The position numbers and the translations under genes were made by a program. Below the pieces are notes generated by a model. The model was not told where the DNA came from and made no database searches. It saw nothing but the letters and a program-made list of their open reading frames with translations. Positions 17,032-25,679 of a stretch of DNA of 64,000 bases are shown here, one piece after another. Source of the DNA: CAIKZZ01 sp036742455 (GTDB lineage Bacteria > Pseudomonadota > Gammaproteobacteria > Steroidobacterales > Steroidobacteraceae); contig DAINQU010000005.1 of the NCBI GenBank assembly GCA_036742455.1, positions 1-64,000 of the forward strand. The letters are read 5' to 3'. How positions within the stretch are numbered: the first letter of the stretch is position 1; every line of letters starts with the position of its first letter.

Positions 17032-18417
17032 TCAGCGACCCTTGGCATGCCGCATCAAACGGCGCCGCTTCGAGATCTGTCGAGCCGTGAGTTCGTTCTT
17101 ACGTCCGGCGAACGGATTGGTATCCGATCGGAACTCAACGCGCACGGGGGTCCCGTGCAACTTAAATGCTTCGCGGTAGGTATTCACAAGATACCGGCGA
17201 TACGCCTCGGGAACGTGAACCACCTGGTTGCCGTGAATCACGATCACCGGTGGGTTCTTACCGCCTTGATGGGCGTAGCGTAGTTTGATGCGTCGGCCAC
17301 GCACCAACGGTGGCTGATGAGCCTGCAAGGCCGCCTCCAGCACCCGCGTCAGTTCGGGCGTCGGCAGGTCCTTGAGCGCCGCACGAGCCGCGCGCCGCGC
17401 TTGGGAGAGCAAATCGCCGACACCGGTGCCATGCAAGGCCGAGATAAAGTGCCGTTGGGCGAAATCAAGGAACGGTAATTTCAGTTCCAACTGATTGCGC
17501 ATGTGATCGCGTTGGTCGGCAGGAATGTGGTCCCACTTATTCACCGCCAGCAGCAGCGCGCGACCGCGCTCCGCCACATGGCCGAGCAAGGTGGCATCCT
17601 GATCGGCAACCGTCTCGTGACCGTCCAAGACGCCAATCACGACGTGAGCCTCATCAATCGCCTGCAGCGCCTTGATCACCGAAAACTTTTCGATCGCGTC
17701 CTCAACACGGGAACGTCGTCTCACGCCTGCCGTATCGATCAGGATATAGCGATGACCATCCCGTTCGAACGGAACGTAGACGCTATCCCGCGTCGTGCCG
17801 GGCTCGTCGAAGGCAACGACACGTTCTTCACCGATCAGTCGATTGATCAGCGTGGACTTGCCGACGTTGGGTCGACCGACCACCGCAATACGTATCGTGT
17901 CATCGGGCCCTGATTCTTCCTCGGGCTCGACCGGCAACCCGGCGAGCATGTTGCTCACAAGGGCGTCGATGCCCTCGTTATGGGCTGCAGAGATCGGAAT
18001 GGGCTGTCCAAAGCCGAACGAGTGAAACTCGATCCCAGCCAACTCGCGCTCGACACCCTCGGACTTATTGGCGACCAAGAAAACGTGTTTACCGAGCCGA
18101 CGCAGGCGGTTCAGCACGCTCAGGTCTTCCGGTGTCGGTCCAGAGCGCGTATCCACGACGAAGAGCACACGATCGGCTTCTTCGACGGCGCGCACGGTTT
18201 GTCGAACCATCAACGCTTCGACGCCGGAAGGCGCGTCGACGAGGCCGCCCGTGTCGACCACGATGTAGCGCCCGCCCCGCTTTCCGAAGCCGTACTGCCG
18301 ATCTCGGGTCAAACCCGGCAGATCGGCCACAATGGCATCACGCGTACCGGTCAAAACGTTAAAAAGCGTCGACTTACCGACGTTCGGACGCCCAACAATG
18401 GCAATGACCGGCAGCAT
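17032..18417 (-). CDS. der: Ribosome biogenesis GTPase Der (EngA)
   Basis: A 461-residue tandem GTPase needed for 50S ribosome assembly. The first G domain begins VGRPNVGKSTLFN (8-20) with DLPGLTRD and NKSE; the second begins VGRPNVGKSTLINRL (about 180) with DEPGTTRDS, DTAG and NKWD. A KH-like domain and a basic C-terminal tail (ARQISKRRRLMRHAKGR) follow. It is 15 bases downstream of bamB in the conserved bamB-der order. Confidence 0.98.
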   Translation of the reverse strand: MLPVIAIVGRPNVGKSTLFNVLTGTRDAIVADLPGLTRDRQYGFGKRGGRYIVVDTGGLVDAPSGVEALMVRQTVRAVEEADRVLFVVDTRSGPTPEDLSVLNRLRRLGKHVFLVANKSEGVERELAGIEFHSFGFGQPIPISAAHNEGIDALVSNMLAGLPVEPEEESGPDDTIRIAVVGRPNVGKSTLINRLIGEERVVAFDEPGTTRDSVYVPFERDGHRYILIDTAGVRRRSRVEDAIEKFSVIKALQAIDEAHVVIGVLDGHETVADQDATLLGHVAERGRALLLAVNKWDHIPADQRDHMRNQLELKLPFLDFAQRHFISALHGTGVGDLLSQARRAARAALKDLPTPELTRVLEAALQAHQPPLVRGRRIKLRYAHQGGKNPPVIVIHGNQVVHVPEAYRRYLVNTYREAFKLHGTPVRVEFRSDTNPFAGRKNELTARQISKRRRLMRHAKGR

Positions 18418-18432
18418 GTCTCGGTTCCACGG

Positions 18433-19599
18433 TTAGGACCGCGGATGCCCCCGCAATGCAAAGAGCTGGCCGGCATCGTTCTGAACGTACACCATGCCAT
18501 TGGCGGCCACCGGCGCGTTGGTCACACGTGCCTTTTTGGTGGTTTCAATGCGCCCGACGATGTCGCCACTGGCGCGATCGAGCCAATGAACATAGCCCTC
18601 AAAATCCGCCACCACGATGTCATCGCCATCGACCACCGGCCGCGTCAGGCCACGGCGAGCGAGGCCCTCTTGGCTCCAGCGCTCGGTGCCATCCCGACGG
18701 GAGAGCGCCGTCACTTTGCTGTCGGAGGTCGTGACAAATAACGTCTCACCGGCGAGCGCTAACCCGCGGTAGGACGATGCGTCGCGCGACCACCAGATCT
18801 GCCCCGTATCGAGGCCGATCTGCGCAACGCGGCCTTGAAACCCCACGACGTACAGGTCGTGGCCCTCGGCCACAACCGGGCCGTCGATATCAACGAGCCG
18901 CTCGAGTTCGGTTTTGCCGCGCGACGGACTGACCGCGGTATCCCACAGGATGTCGCCGTTCGAGAGCGCGTAAGCGGACACTTTGCCGTTGTCGAACGCA
19001 CCGATCACCGAATCGCCCACCACCGTGGGTTCCGCCGTACCGCGCAGCGAGAGTGGCGGCACGGTTTGATCGTTCGCCCACTGTTCGTGGCCGTCCGCCA
19101 ACGCAAGGCTGTGCAAACGACCGTCGACGGTTCGCACGAGGATGCCGGCAGTCGTCACCACCGGTGCGGCTAAGACTTCACCGCTCGTCCGAACTTGCCA
19201 GCGTTGCGCACCCGTCGTCGCATCGAGGGCGAGCAACTGACCGTCGAGTGATCCGACGACAACGAGATCGCTACCAACGCCGGGGCCGGCGGAGAGTTCA
19301 AGCTTCGTGGTTGCGTGCCAGAGCGATCGACCGGACGCCGCATCGAATGCCGCCACTTGACCTTGATCACCCGCGGCGTAAAGACGCCCGGCGTCTACCG
19401 CCGGAGCCAGTGCGAGCCGAAGATGCTTGTCTTTACCGCCGAGGTTGGCGGTCCAAACGCGCTCGACAGCCACGTGGGCATTGATGGCCACGAGCGCCTT
19501 CGGTGGTTCGACGTCCTTGTCCTTGTCACAGGCTACGAGCGCGCCACCCAAGAGAGCGATCGCGACGATCGACCGAACCAATCGGGGACGGCAGTTCAC
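18433..19599 (-). CDS. bamB: Outer membrane assembly lipoprotein BamB
   Basis: A 388-residue lipoprotein with an eight-bladed PQQ-type beta-propeller, a component of the BAM complex that inserts barrel proteins. The signal peptide ends in the lipobox LVAC (Cys24). Repeats such as GRLYAAGDQGQVAAFDAASG and WQVRTSGEVLAAPVV mark the blades. GTG start overlapping the upstream TPR gene's stop as GTGA, so translation is probably coupled. Confidence 0.96.
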   Translation of the reverse strand: MNCRPRLVRSIVAIALLGGALVACDKDKDVEPPKALVAINAHVAVERVWTANLGGKDKHLRLALAPAVDAGRLYAAGDQGQVAAFDAASGRSLWHATTKLELSAGPGVGSDLVVVGSLDGQLLALDATTGAQRWQVRTSGEVLAAPVVTTAGILVRTVDGRLHSLALADGHEQWANDQTVPPLSLRGTAEPTVVGDSVIGAFDNGKVSAYALSNGDILWDTAVSPSRGKTELERLVDIDGPVVAEGHDLYVVGFQGRVAQIGLDTGQIWWSRDASSYRGLALAGETLFVTTSDSKVTALSRRDGTERWSQEGLARRGLTRPVVDGDDIVVADFEGYVHWLDRASGDIVGRIETTKKARVTNAPVAANGMVYVQNDAGQLFALRGHPRS

Positions 19600-20246
19600 G
19601 GAGTGCCGCCCTGCGCCGACGCCTGCACGGTGCCGCCCGCGGCATTAATCTTAAGCTCGATGATCTGACGATCCACCCCTCGCTGCTCGGGGAGCGCGAG
19701 TACCGCATTCCATGCCGTGACCGCCGCAGCGCGATCGCCCTTCTGGAAGAGCACGTCGCCACGCAGATCGTCAAACGCCGGGCCCTTATTGTCGCCAAGC
19801 GTCTTCAAGGCATCATCGTACTTACCGAGCGAGGCCTGAACACGCGCGAGACGCATACGAGCGACGACCGCTAATTCAGGATCGCGGGTGGATGTGAGCA
19901 CCGACTGCAACCGTGTCGCCGCCGCCTCTAAGCGTCCGCCTTCCACGTCAAAACGCACGTACGCGAGATCCGCGAGATCGCCATACGGCGTACGACCGAA
20001 CTCGTCGTGCAGCGTTTTGTCGATTTTGTCCGCACCGGCAGTGTCGTTGCGCGACAGCGCCTGCAGCATCGACTGATACTGATCGGCCCCACCTTGCGCC
20101 TTACGCTCAGTGTACGCATTCCATTGTTTGACGCCGAACAGCAGCGCGAACCCAATGACCAAGCCACCGATAGCCCACGCGGCATTTTCCTTGACCCACG
20201 CCTTGAGCTGTTCGACCTGCTGACGTTCCGACAGATATTCTTCCAC
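19596..20246 (-). CDS. YfgM-family membrane-anchored TPR protein
   Basis: A 216-residue ancillary SecYEG/periplasmic chaperone-type protein. A GTG start (VEEYLSERQQVEQLKAWVKEN) has GGGAGAG upstream and matches the family N-terminus; the frame is open further upstream without support. One membrane helix (about 22-40, AWAIGGLVIGFALLFGVKQW) is followed by tetratricopeptide-like helices to the end. It lies between hisS and bamB as in other gammaproteobacteria. Confidence 0.9.
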   Translation of the reverse strand: MEEYLSERQQVEQLKAWVKENAAWAIGGLVIGFALLFGVKQWNAYTERKAQGGADQYQSMLQALSRNDTAGADKIDKTLHDEFGRTPYGDLADLAYVRFDVEGGRLEAAATRLQSVLTSTRDPELAVVARMRLARVQASLGKYDDALKTLGDNKGPAFDDLRGDVLFQKGDRAAAVTAWNAVLALPEQRGVDRQIIELKINAAGGTVQASAQGGTP

Positions 20247-20316
20247 GCTCTCTCTCCCACCTGAGGTCCATCGGGTGAGCGCAATCGATGCGCACAACGC
20301 CAATGGAATCCATGAT

Positions 20317-21588
20317 TTAACCCGTGACTAATGCATCCAGCTGCGCGGCAAGCGCACTGAAGGACACCGTTGTCTGCTCTCCCCCACGTAGCGGCTTCAC
20401 GCTCGCTTCGCCGCGGACCACTTCGTCATCACCAATCACGACAGCCACCTGGGCGCCGCTCTTGTCGGCGCGCTTGAACTGCGCCTTAAAACTACCGCCG
20501 CCCAAATCGGTCTCGATTCGGAGTCTCGGCAGACTCGTACGCACTTCTTCCGCCAACTGCAAACCACGCGCCAACGCGTTTTGGCCCGCCATGACAAAGT
20601 ACACATCCGGACGTTCGACCGGCGCACTCGCGCCGAGTTCCTGCATGAGTAGGACGACACGCTCCATCCCCATCGCCCAACCGATGGCCGGGGTCGGCTC
20701 ACCGCCGAGCTGAGGAACCAAGCCGTCGTAGCGTCCGCCCGAGCAGACCGCGTTCTGCGATCCGAGGGCGTCCGTGACCCACTCGAACACCGTCCGACTG
20801 TAATAGTCGAGGCCGCGAACCAGCCGTGGATTGACTGTATACGCGATCCCACCGGCCTCCAGTAACGATTTTAGACGTTCAAAGTGCTGTCGCGACTCTT
20901 CGTCTAAGTGGTCCGTCAATAAGGGCGCCGCCGCAATCACGGCCGTCATATCGGGATTCTTACTGTCCAAAATACGCAGCGGATTACCGTCCAATCGGCG
21001 AAGGCTATCGGCGTCTAACTGAGCGGCGTGGGTACGAAAATAGTCGCGTAGCAGGTCCCGGTAGCGCGCCCTGGCTTCGGCCGTTCCGAGTGAGTTGATT
21101 TCCAACCGGACGCGCGTAATGCCCAACAAACGCCACATTCGCGCCGTCATCAAGATCAACTCGGCGTCGACTTCGGGCCCCGCATAACCGAACGCTTCAG
21201 CATCGATCTGGTAAAACTGCCGATACCGTCCTTTTTGTGGGCGTTCGCCGCGAAACATCGGTCCCACGGTGAATAACCGATGCTTCTGGTTGTGCAGCAG
21301 GCCGTTGGAAATGGCAGCGCGCACGATACTCGCCGTGGCTTCCGGACGCAGCGACAGACTCTGTCCGTCACGGTCCTCGAAACTGAACATTTCCTTTTCA
21401 ACGATGTCGGTGTACTCACCGATGGCTCGCTTGAATAACTGCGTACGCTCGAGCAACGGAACTCGGATCTCGCGATACCCATAGGTCGAGAAGACGTGCC
21501 GGGCCACCTCTTCCAGGCGATTCCACCAATGCGCCTCGTCCGGGAGGACGTCGTTCATGCCGCGTAGCGGTTCAATATGCTCGCTCAA
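20317..21588 (-). CDS. hisS: Histidyl-tRNA synthetase
   Basis: A 423-residue class II synthetase. Motifs: LRGMNDVLPDEAHWW, motif 2 FRGERPQKGRYRQFYQID, histidine motifs LVRGLDYYSRTVFEW and GGRYDGL, and motif 3 PAIGWAMGMERV. The start is TTG with AAGGA nine bases upstream, which gives the usual residues before the conserved RGMNDVLP. ispG, normally between rodZ and hisS, is absent here. Confidence 0.98.
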   Translation of the reverse strand: MSEHIEPLRGMNDVLPDEAHWWNRLEEVARHVFSTYGYREIRVPLLERTQLFKRAIGEYTDIVEKEMFSFEDRDGQSLSLRPEATASIVRAAISNGLLHNQKHRLFTVGPMFRGERPQKGRYRQFYQIDAEAFGYAGPEVDAELILMTARMWRLLGITRVRLEINSLGTAEARARYRDLLRDYFRTHAAQLDADSLRRLDGNPLRILDSKNPDMTAVIAAAPLLTDHLDEESRQHFERLKSLLEAGGIAYTVNPRLVRGLDYYSRTVFEWVTDALGSQNAVCSGGRYDGLVPQLGGEPTPAIGWAMGMERVVLLMQELGASAPVERPDVYFVMAGQNALARGLQLAEEVRTSLPRLRIETDLGGGSFKAQFKRADKSGAQVAVVIGDDEVVRGEASVKPLRGGEQTTVSFSALAAQLDALVTG

Positions 21589-21610
21589 CTCGTCGTGTCC
21601 TTGGCTGTGT

Positions 21611-22489
21611 TCAGAGTATGGTGCCGTCAGGCCTCAGCCCAAATCGAGCTTCGCCGCCGCTCTGGCGCGACTGCGGCACATCCACAATATGCGCACCGAG
21701 ACTCAACTCAACGCCAGCAGCGTCGCTGAGATAAATTCGCCACGGGCCCACTCCGTGCGCGGTATACATTTCGCCCGCGCGAACGCGTTCGTAAAACAAG
21801 CGCGATCCGTCCGCGCCGCGGACCTCGACCCAGCTTTCCCGTATGCCACGAATCGTGACCGCGTCCGTTGCAACGGCGTGTGCACCCGCCCCGACGATTC
21901 GATTCCCCGCATTACCCGCCACGTCCGCGTTGGCATCCACCGGAATGGCAATCGGAATGGAGTCGGCACTCTGCGCTGCAACCGGCGCACGCTGCGCATC
22001 CGCAGGCAGTGCACTCTGCTTGACGCTCGGTACCGCTGCCGGATGCGCGCCGCGTACGGCGGCCGATCGGTAGCCCGAGTACCAGTATCCCGCCGCCAAC
22101 ACCGCGGCGACCACGACGAGCATGGCGATTGAACGAAGTGAAGGGCGACGGATACGCCGAGCCGTGCGAAAGTGAATCTTTGGCGCGGCAGGTGTCACCG
22201 GTACGTGGGTCGGCTCTGCCGGCCGTCCAGCGGCTCGAGCGTCGTAAGCGGCGACGATCGCTAAGGCGTCGAGGCCCAGCAGCGCCGCGTATTTGCGCAG
22301 GAATCCTTTCGCATACACAGGCGCGTCAAAGCTCTCGAATCGGTTGGACTCCATGGCCTCCACGACCGACACCGGCACAAGGAGATCCGAAGCGACTTTA
22401 GCCACCTCCCATCCCAGCGCTTCACGCGTCGCTCGCAGCGTCTGACCCGGTTGATCCTGAAACGCGTCAAACGATGTTTGGTCGGTCAC
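21611..22489 (-). CDS. rodZ: RodZ-like cytoskeletal helix-turn-helix membrane protein
   Basis: A 292-residue RodZ-type cell-shape protein linking MreB to the membrane. The N-terminal HTH_25 domain is at residues about 13-80 (GQTLRATREALGWEVAKVASDL, FESFDAPVYAKGFLRKYA). After a basic stretch (RRIRRPSLR) comes one membrane helix (about 120-138), then a low-complexity linker and the C-terminal periplasmic DUF4115 domain (ESWVEVRGADGSRLFY). The GTG start overlaps the pilF-like stop (GTGA). Confidence 0.9.
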   Translation of the reverse strand: MTDQTSFDAFQDQPGQTLRATREALGWEVAKVASDLLVPVSVVEAMESNRFESFDAPVYAKGFLRKYAALLGLDALAIVAAYDARAAGRPAEPTHVPVTPAAPKIHFRTARRIRRPSLRSIAMLVVVAAVLAAGYWYSGYRSAAVRGAHPAAVPSVKQSALPADAQRAPVAAQSADSIPIAIPVDANADVAGNAGNRIVGAGAHAVATDAVTIRGIRESWVEVRGADGSRLFYERVRAGEMYTAHGVGPWRIYLSDAAGVELSLGAHIVDVPQSRQSGGEARFGLRPDGTIL

Positions 22490-23238
22490 GGCGCCACCAC
22501 CGCGCGCAATTCACGCACTTGTGTTGAATCAGGGAATCGGTTCACCAATTCATCAAAATATCGGCGCGCTGCGCCGCTATCGCCCAAGGCGCGCTCAACG
22601 CGAACGGCTAAGGCGAGCGCGTCGGGAGTGCGCGGTGCCACTTGGAAGTAGCGCTCCAACAGGCCTCGCGCCGGCAACCCGTTGCCCTTCTGGAACGTCA
22701 GATCCGCCAGTTGCAACAAGGCGTCGGGAAAATCCGATCGTAGCTCCAAGGCCCGACGGAAATACGATTCGGCCGCAACGTTATCGCCCGCTCCGCGCGC
22801 ACAGACCCCGGCATTCGCGTACGCCACTTCTGGGGTGGCATAGGCCGGATTACGCGCCGCCTGTTCAAACAAGCGCTGCCCTTCTTTGGGTCGGCCATTT
22901 CGGCACTGAAACACCGCGTAGGCGTTCTGGAACTCCGGGTTTTTCGGCTCAAGGCGGACCGCCTGTGCGTACTGCTTGTCCGCTTTCTCCCGCTCTTGCA
23001 ACCGATCGTAGACGAGCGCCGCAGCCGTATGCACGAAGGCATCCCGGTCATTCTCGCGCAAAGCCTTCTCGACCTTTTCGTGCGCAGCCACCACGTCACC
23101 TTGCTTGAGGTAGCCCACGGCCAGTTGCGCATTCAACCGCGCCGCTGTCGCCAATTGCGAGTTTTCCGTGTCCTCTGCGCGCGACACGCCACTCAGGCCA
23201 ACGAAGAGCACGAACGCAAGCAAAAAGGCACGTTTCAT
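22486..23238 (-). CDS. pilF: PilF/PilW-type TPR protein for type IV pilus biogenesis
   Basis: A 250-residue tetratricopeptide protein with a cleaved signal (MKRAFLLAFVLFVGLSGVSRAED). In this position the family member is the pilotin that helps secretin PilQ assemble in the outer membrane. Repeats include LNAQLAVGYLKQGDVVAAHEKV and YANAGVCARGAGDNVAAESYF. There is no lipobox Cys at the signal end, whereas studied PilF/PilW are lipoproteins. Start ATG overlaps the rlmN stop (ATGA) with CGGAG upstream. Confidence 0.87.
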   Translation of the reverse strand: MKRAFLLAFVLFVGLSGVSRAEDTENSQLATAARLNAQLAVGYLKQGDVVAAHEKVEKALRENDRDAFVHTAAALVYDRLQEREKADKQYAQAVRLEPKNPEFQNAYAVFQCRNGRPKEGQRLFEQAARNPAYATPEVAYANAGVCARGAGDNVAAESYFRRALELRSDFPDALLQLADLTFQKGNGLPARGLLERYFQVAPRTPDALALAVRVERALGDSGAARRYFDELVNRFPDSTQVRELRAVVAP

Positions 23239-24359
23239 GCCTCGACTCCGATCGTGACCATTTTGCTTCCCAATCGAACGGTCGTTCGATCGTGCACGCG
23301 GCCGGCCAATTGTCCGCATGCCGCATCGATATCGTCGCCGCGTGTCCGGCGAACCGTCGCGGTCACACCGCGTCCGTTGAGATAGTCTCTGAAATAACTG
23401 ATCACGTCCGGCTGGGATCGACGGAATGCCGACCCCGGGAACGGATTAAACGGAATGAGATTGACCTTAGCGTCATGGCCCTGCAACAGCGACACCAGTT
23501 GCCGCGCATGCTCGGGCTGATCATTTACGCCATCCAACATGACGTACTCAAACGTAATTGAACGCCCATTCTGAGCATCCAAATAATGCCAGCAGGCCTC
23601 CAACAACTCCGCAATGGGATGGCGGCGATTGATGGGCACCAGTTCGTTTCGCAGCGCATCGTTCGGTGCGTGCAGCGACACGGCGAGCGCAACATTAATG
23701 TCCTCAGCCAATCGGTAGATTTGAGGCACCAAACCGGAGGTGGACAGTGTCACTCGCCGCCGAGACAGATCAAAGCAGCGATCATCCAGAAAAATTCGCA
23801 TCGCCGGCAACACGTTCTTGTAGTTTGCCAACGGCTCACCCATGCCCATCATCACGATATTCGTGATCGCACGAGAGCCGTCCGGCGCGACGCCAAGACG
23901 CTCGTTGGCTAACCAAACCTGGCCGACGATCTCAGCGGTCGAGAGATTTCGATTAAACCCCTGCGCGCCGGTCGAGCAAAAGGCGCAGTCCAACGCACAG
24001 CCGACCTGCGACGAGATACACAACGTGCCACGCCCCATTTCGGGAATGAACACGGTCTCGATCGCCTGATCGCGTCCGTCCGAACGGCCAGCCCGCAACA
24101 GCCATTTCCGCGTGCCGTCCGCACTGACGTGCTCGGACACGATCTCCGGCATTCGGACCTCGGCGACGTCACCGAGGCGAGCGCGGAGGTTCTTGCCGAG
24201 ATCGGTCATGCCGTCGAAGTCACTGACCCGGCGCTTGTACAACCAGGTCAGCAACTGACGGCCGCGGAACGGCTTCTCGCCAAGACCGACGGCGAACGAC
24301 TCCATCTCTGCAGGGGCTAAACCCAGCAAATTGATGCGTTCTTGGATACCGTCGGTCAT
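23235..24359 (-). CDS. rlmN: Dual-specificity 23S rRNA/tRNA m2A methyltransferase RlmN
   Basis: A 374-residue radical-SAM enzyme methylating A2503 of 23S rRNA and A37 of some tRNAs. The cluster motif CALDCAFCSTG (CxxxCxxC) is near residue 115, with MGMGEPLANYKNVLPA and SLHAPNDALRNELVPINR. The C-terminal TVRRTRGDDIDAACGQLAG carries the second catalytic Cys. ATG at 24359 is preferred; a GTG 18 bases upstream is possible. It heads the rlmN-pilF-rodZ-hisS run. Confidence 0.97.
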   Translation of the reverse strand: MTDGIQERINLLGLAPAEMESFAVGLGEKPFRGRQLLTWLYKRRVSDFDGMTDLGKNLRARLGDVAEVRMPEIVSEHVSADGTRKWLLRAGRSDGRDQAIETVFIPEMGRGTLCISSQVGCALDCAFCSTGAQGFNRNLSTAEIVGQVWLANERLGVAPDGSRAITNIVMMGMGEPLANYKNVLPAMRIFLDDRCFDLSRRRVTLSTSGLVPQIYRLAEDINVALAVSLHAPNDALRNELVPINRRHPIAELLEACWHYLDAQNGRSITFEYVMLDGVNDQPEHARQLVSLLQGHDAKVNLIPFNPFPGSAFRRSQPDVISYFRDYLNGRGVTATVRRTRGDDIDAACGQLAGRVHDRTTVRLGSKMVTIGVEA

Positions 24360-24379
24360 GGCGACTCGCTCGCTCACCC

Positions 24380-24811
24380 TTAACGGGTGCGCGGGCAGAG
24401 CTCCGTCTCAGCGAAGAAGTACGCGATTTCGCGGTTTGCGTTTTCCAGCGAGTCCGAACCGTGTGCCACATTCTCTTCGATGCTCGAAGCGAAGTCGGCG
24501 CGGATCGTTCCGGGTGCAGCCTTCTTCGGGTCCGTAGCGCCCATGATCTCGCGGTGCGCGGCTACCGCGTTCTCGCCTTCCAGCACGGAAACGACAACGG
24601 GGCCGGACGTCATGTACTTGCACAGGTCATTGAAGAACCCGCGCTCACGGTGGACGGCGTAGAAACCTTCGGCCTCGGTCAGCGTCAGGTGACGCATACG
24701 AGCAGCGACGATACGCAGACCCGCTTTTTCGAAACGGGCATAGACCTGGCCAATGAGATTCTTCTCAACGCCATCGGGCTTGATAATCGACAGGGTGCGC
24801 TCGAGCGCCAT
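24380..24811 (-). CDS. ndk: Nucleoside diphosphate kinase
   Basis: A 143-residue enzyme balancing nucleoside triphosphates. It starts MALERTLSIIKPDGVEKN, contains the P-loop-like residues and the catalytic histidine in ENVAHGSDS (about H118), and ends FFAETELCPR. Length and motifs are standard. Twenty bases upstream of rlmN's start on the same strand. Confidence 0.98.
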   Translation of the reverse strand: MALERTLSIIKPDGVEKNLIGQVYARFEKAGLRIVAARMRHLTLTEAEGFYAVHRERGFFNDLCKYMTSGPVVVSVLEGENAVAAHREIMGATDPKKAAPGTIRADFASSIEENVAHGSDSLENANREIAYFFAETELCPRTR

Positions 24812-24845
24812 GACTCAACTCCATGAACACAGGGAAAGACCCGCC

Positions 24846-24875
24846 ATTGTACGGGCCGACGACCCCACCCCGCAA
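24846..24875 (-). promoter_or_regulatory. Sigma70-type promoter for ndk
   Basis: Minus-strand TTGCGG (24870-24875), 18-base spacer, TACAAT (24846-24851), about 35 bases before the ndk ATG. Confidence 0.5.
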
Positions 24876-24940
24876 CGCAAAAGGCGCGGAAGTGGGCGAG
24901 AGATAAGGGAATTTTTCGGATCAGCGAGGCCGGAGCGATT

Positions 24941-25264
24941 TCAGAACGAAAAGCTCTCGCCGCAACCGCACTCGGACTTGGCCCGTGGATTCCGGAACTT
25001 GAACGCCTCGTTCAAACCGTGGCGGACAAAGTCGACTTCCGTGCCGTCAACGAACTCAAGGCTATCCGGCGCAACGACGACCTTGACCCCTTGGTCCTCG
25101 AACACGGTGTCATCGGGCTCGACCGTATCCGCATAATTCACCACGTATGCGTATCCCGAGCACCCTGTCCGCTTGACCGCCAATCGAAGACCCACGCCAT
25201 GGCCACGCGCTTCAAGGAAGTTGCGAACCCGCTCAGCCGCGGCGGACGACAATGACACTGACAT
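24941..25264 (-). CDS. IscA/HesB-type Fe-S carrier protein
   Basis: A 107-residue A-type carrier that passes Fe-S clusters or iron to apoproteins. The three ligand cysteines are C35 (KRTGCSGYAY), C99 and C101 (ECGCGESF), at the same numbers as E. coli IscA. ATG at 25264 has AAGG upstream and gives the usual family length. It lies 37 bases downstream of the IscU-like gene, last of the trmJ-desulfurase-scaffold-carrier run. Confidence 0.95.
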   Translation of the reverse strand: MSVSLSSAAAERVRNFLEARGHGVGLRLAVKRTGCSGYAYVVNYADTVEPDDTVFEDQGVKVVVAPDSLEFVDGTEVDFVRHGLNEAFKFRNPRAKSECGCGESFSF

Positions 25265-25301
25265 GTGCGGCACCTTCAAAAACTCTTCACACCTGACCAT
25301 T

Positions 25302-25679
25302 CTAGGACAGACTTTGGGCGGTCTGTAGCGCCCTACGGTACGCCGTTTCGACGATCAAAATGCGACCAAGTTTCGTGACGGGCGCTTCCAGTTCCGCCAG
25401 CAGTGCGCGAGGTTGGAACGAAGCCGACGGAAGGGTTTTGCCCGTCCAGGTGAGGGCCGTCAGCGCCGCAGCCGCTACCGTGTAAGGGCAGCCGCGCACC
25501 TCGTAACGAACCTCGTCAATGCGCCCATCGCCAATCCGCAGATAGACGCGAACCCACGTTCCGCTGAGTGCATCGCGGGCCTCGCCCACGCACCAACCAT
25601 CACCCTCGGGGCGACCCGCGCTCGGCGCCGCCTCGAACAACGCCCAGACGCGGGCGGGGTAGTCTCCGGATGGGGTCAT
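25302..25679 (-). CDS. IscU/NifU-N-like Fe-S scaffold, divergent
   Basis: A 125-residue relative of the IscU scaffold. WCVGEARDALSGTWVRVYLRI (C30) and YEVRGCPYTVAAAALTALTW (C64) match the C37 and C63 regions of IscU. The third ligand region reads VTKLGRILIVETAYRRA: the Cys106 position is not Cys. So it keeps two of three cluster ligands and may hold clusters differently or act with a partner. ATGA overlap with the upstream cysteine desulfurase supports a joint function. Confidence 0.8.
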   Translation of the reverse strand: MTPSGDYPARVWALFEAAPSAGRPEGDGWCVGEARDALSGTWVRVYLRIGDGRIDEVRYEVRGCPYTVAAAALTALTWTGKTLPSASFQPRALLAELEAPVTKLGRILIVETAYRRALQTAQSLS

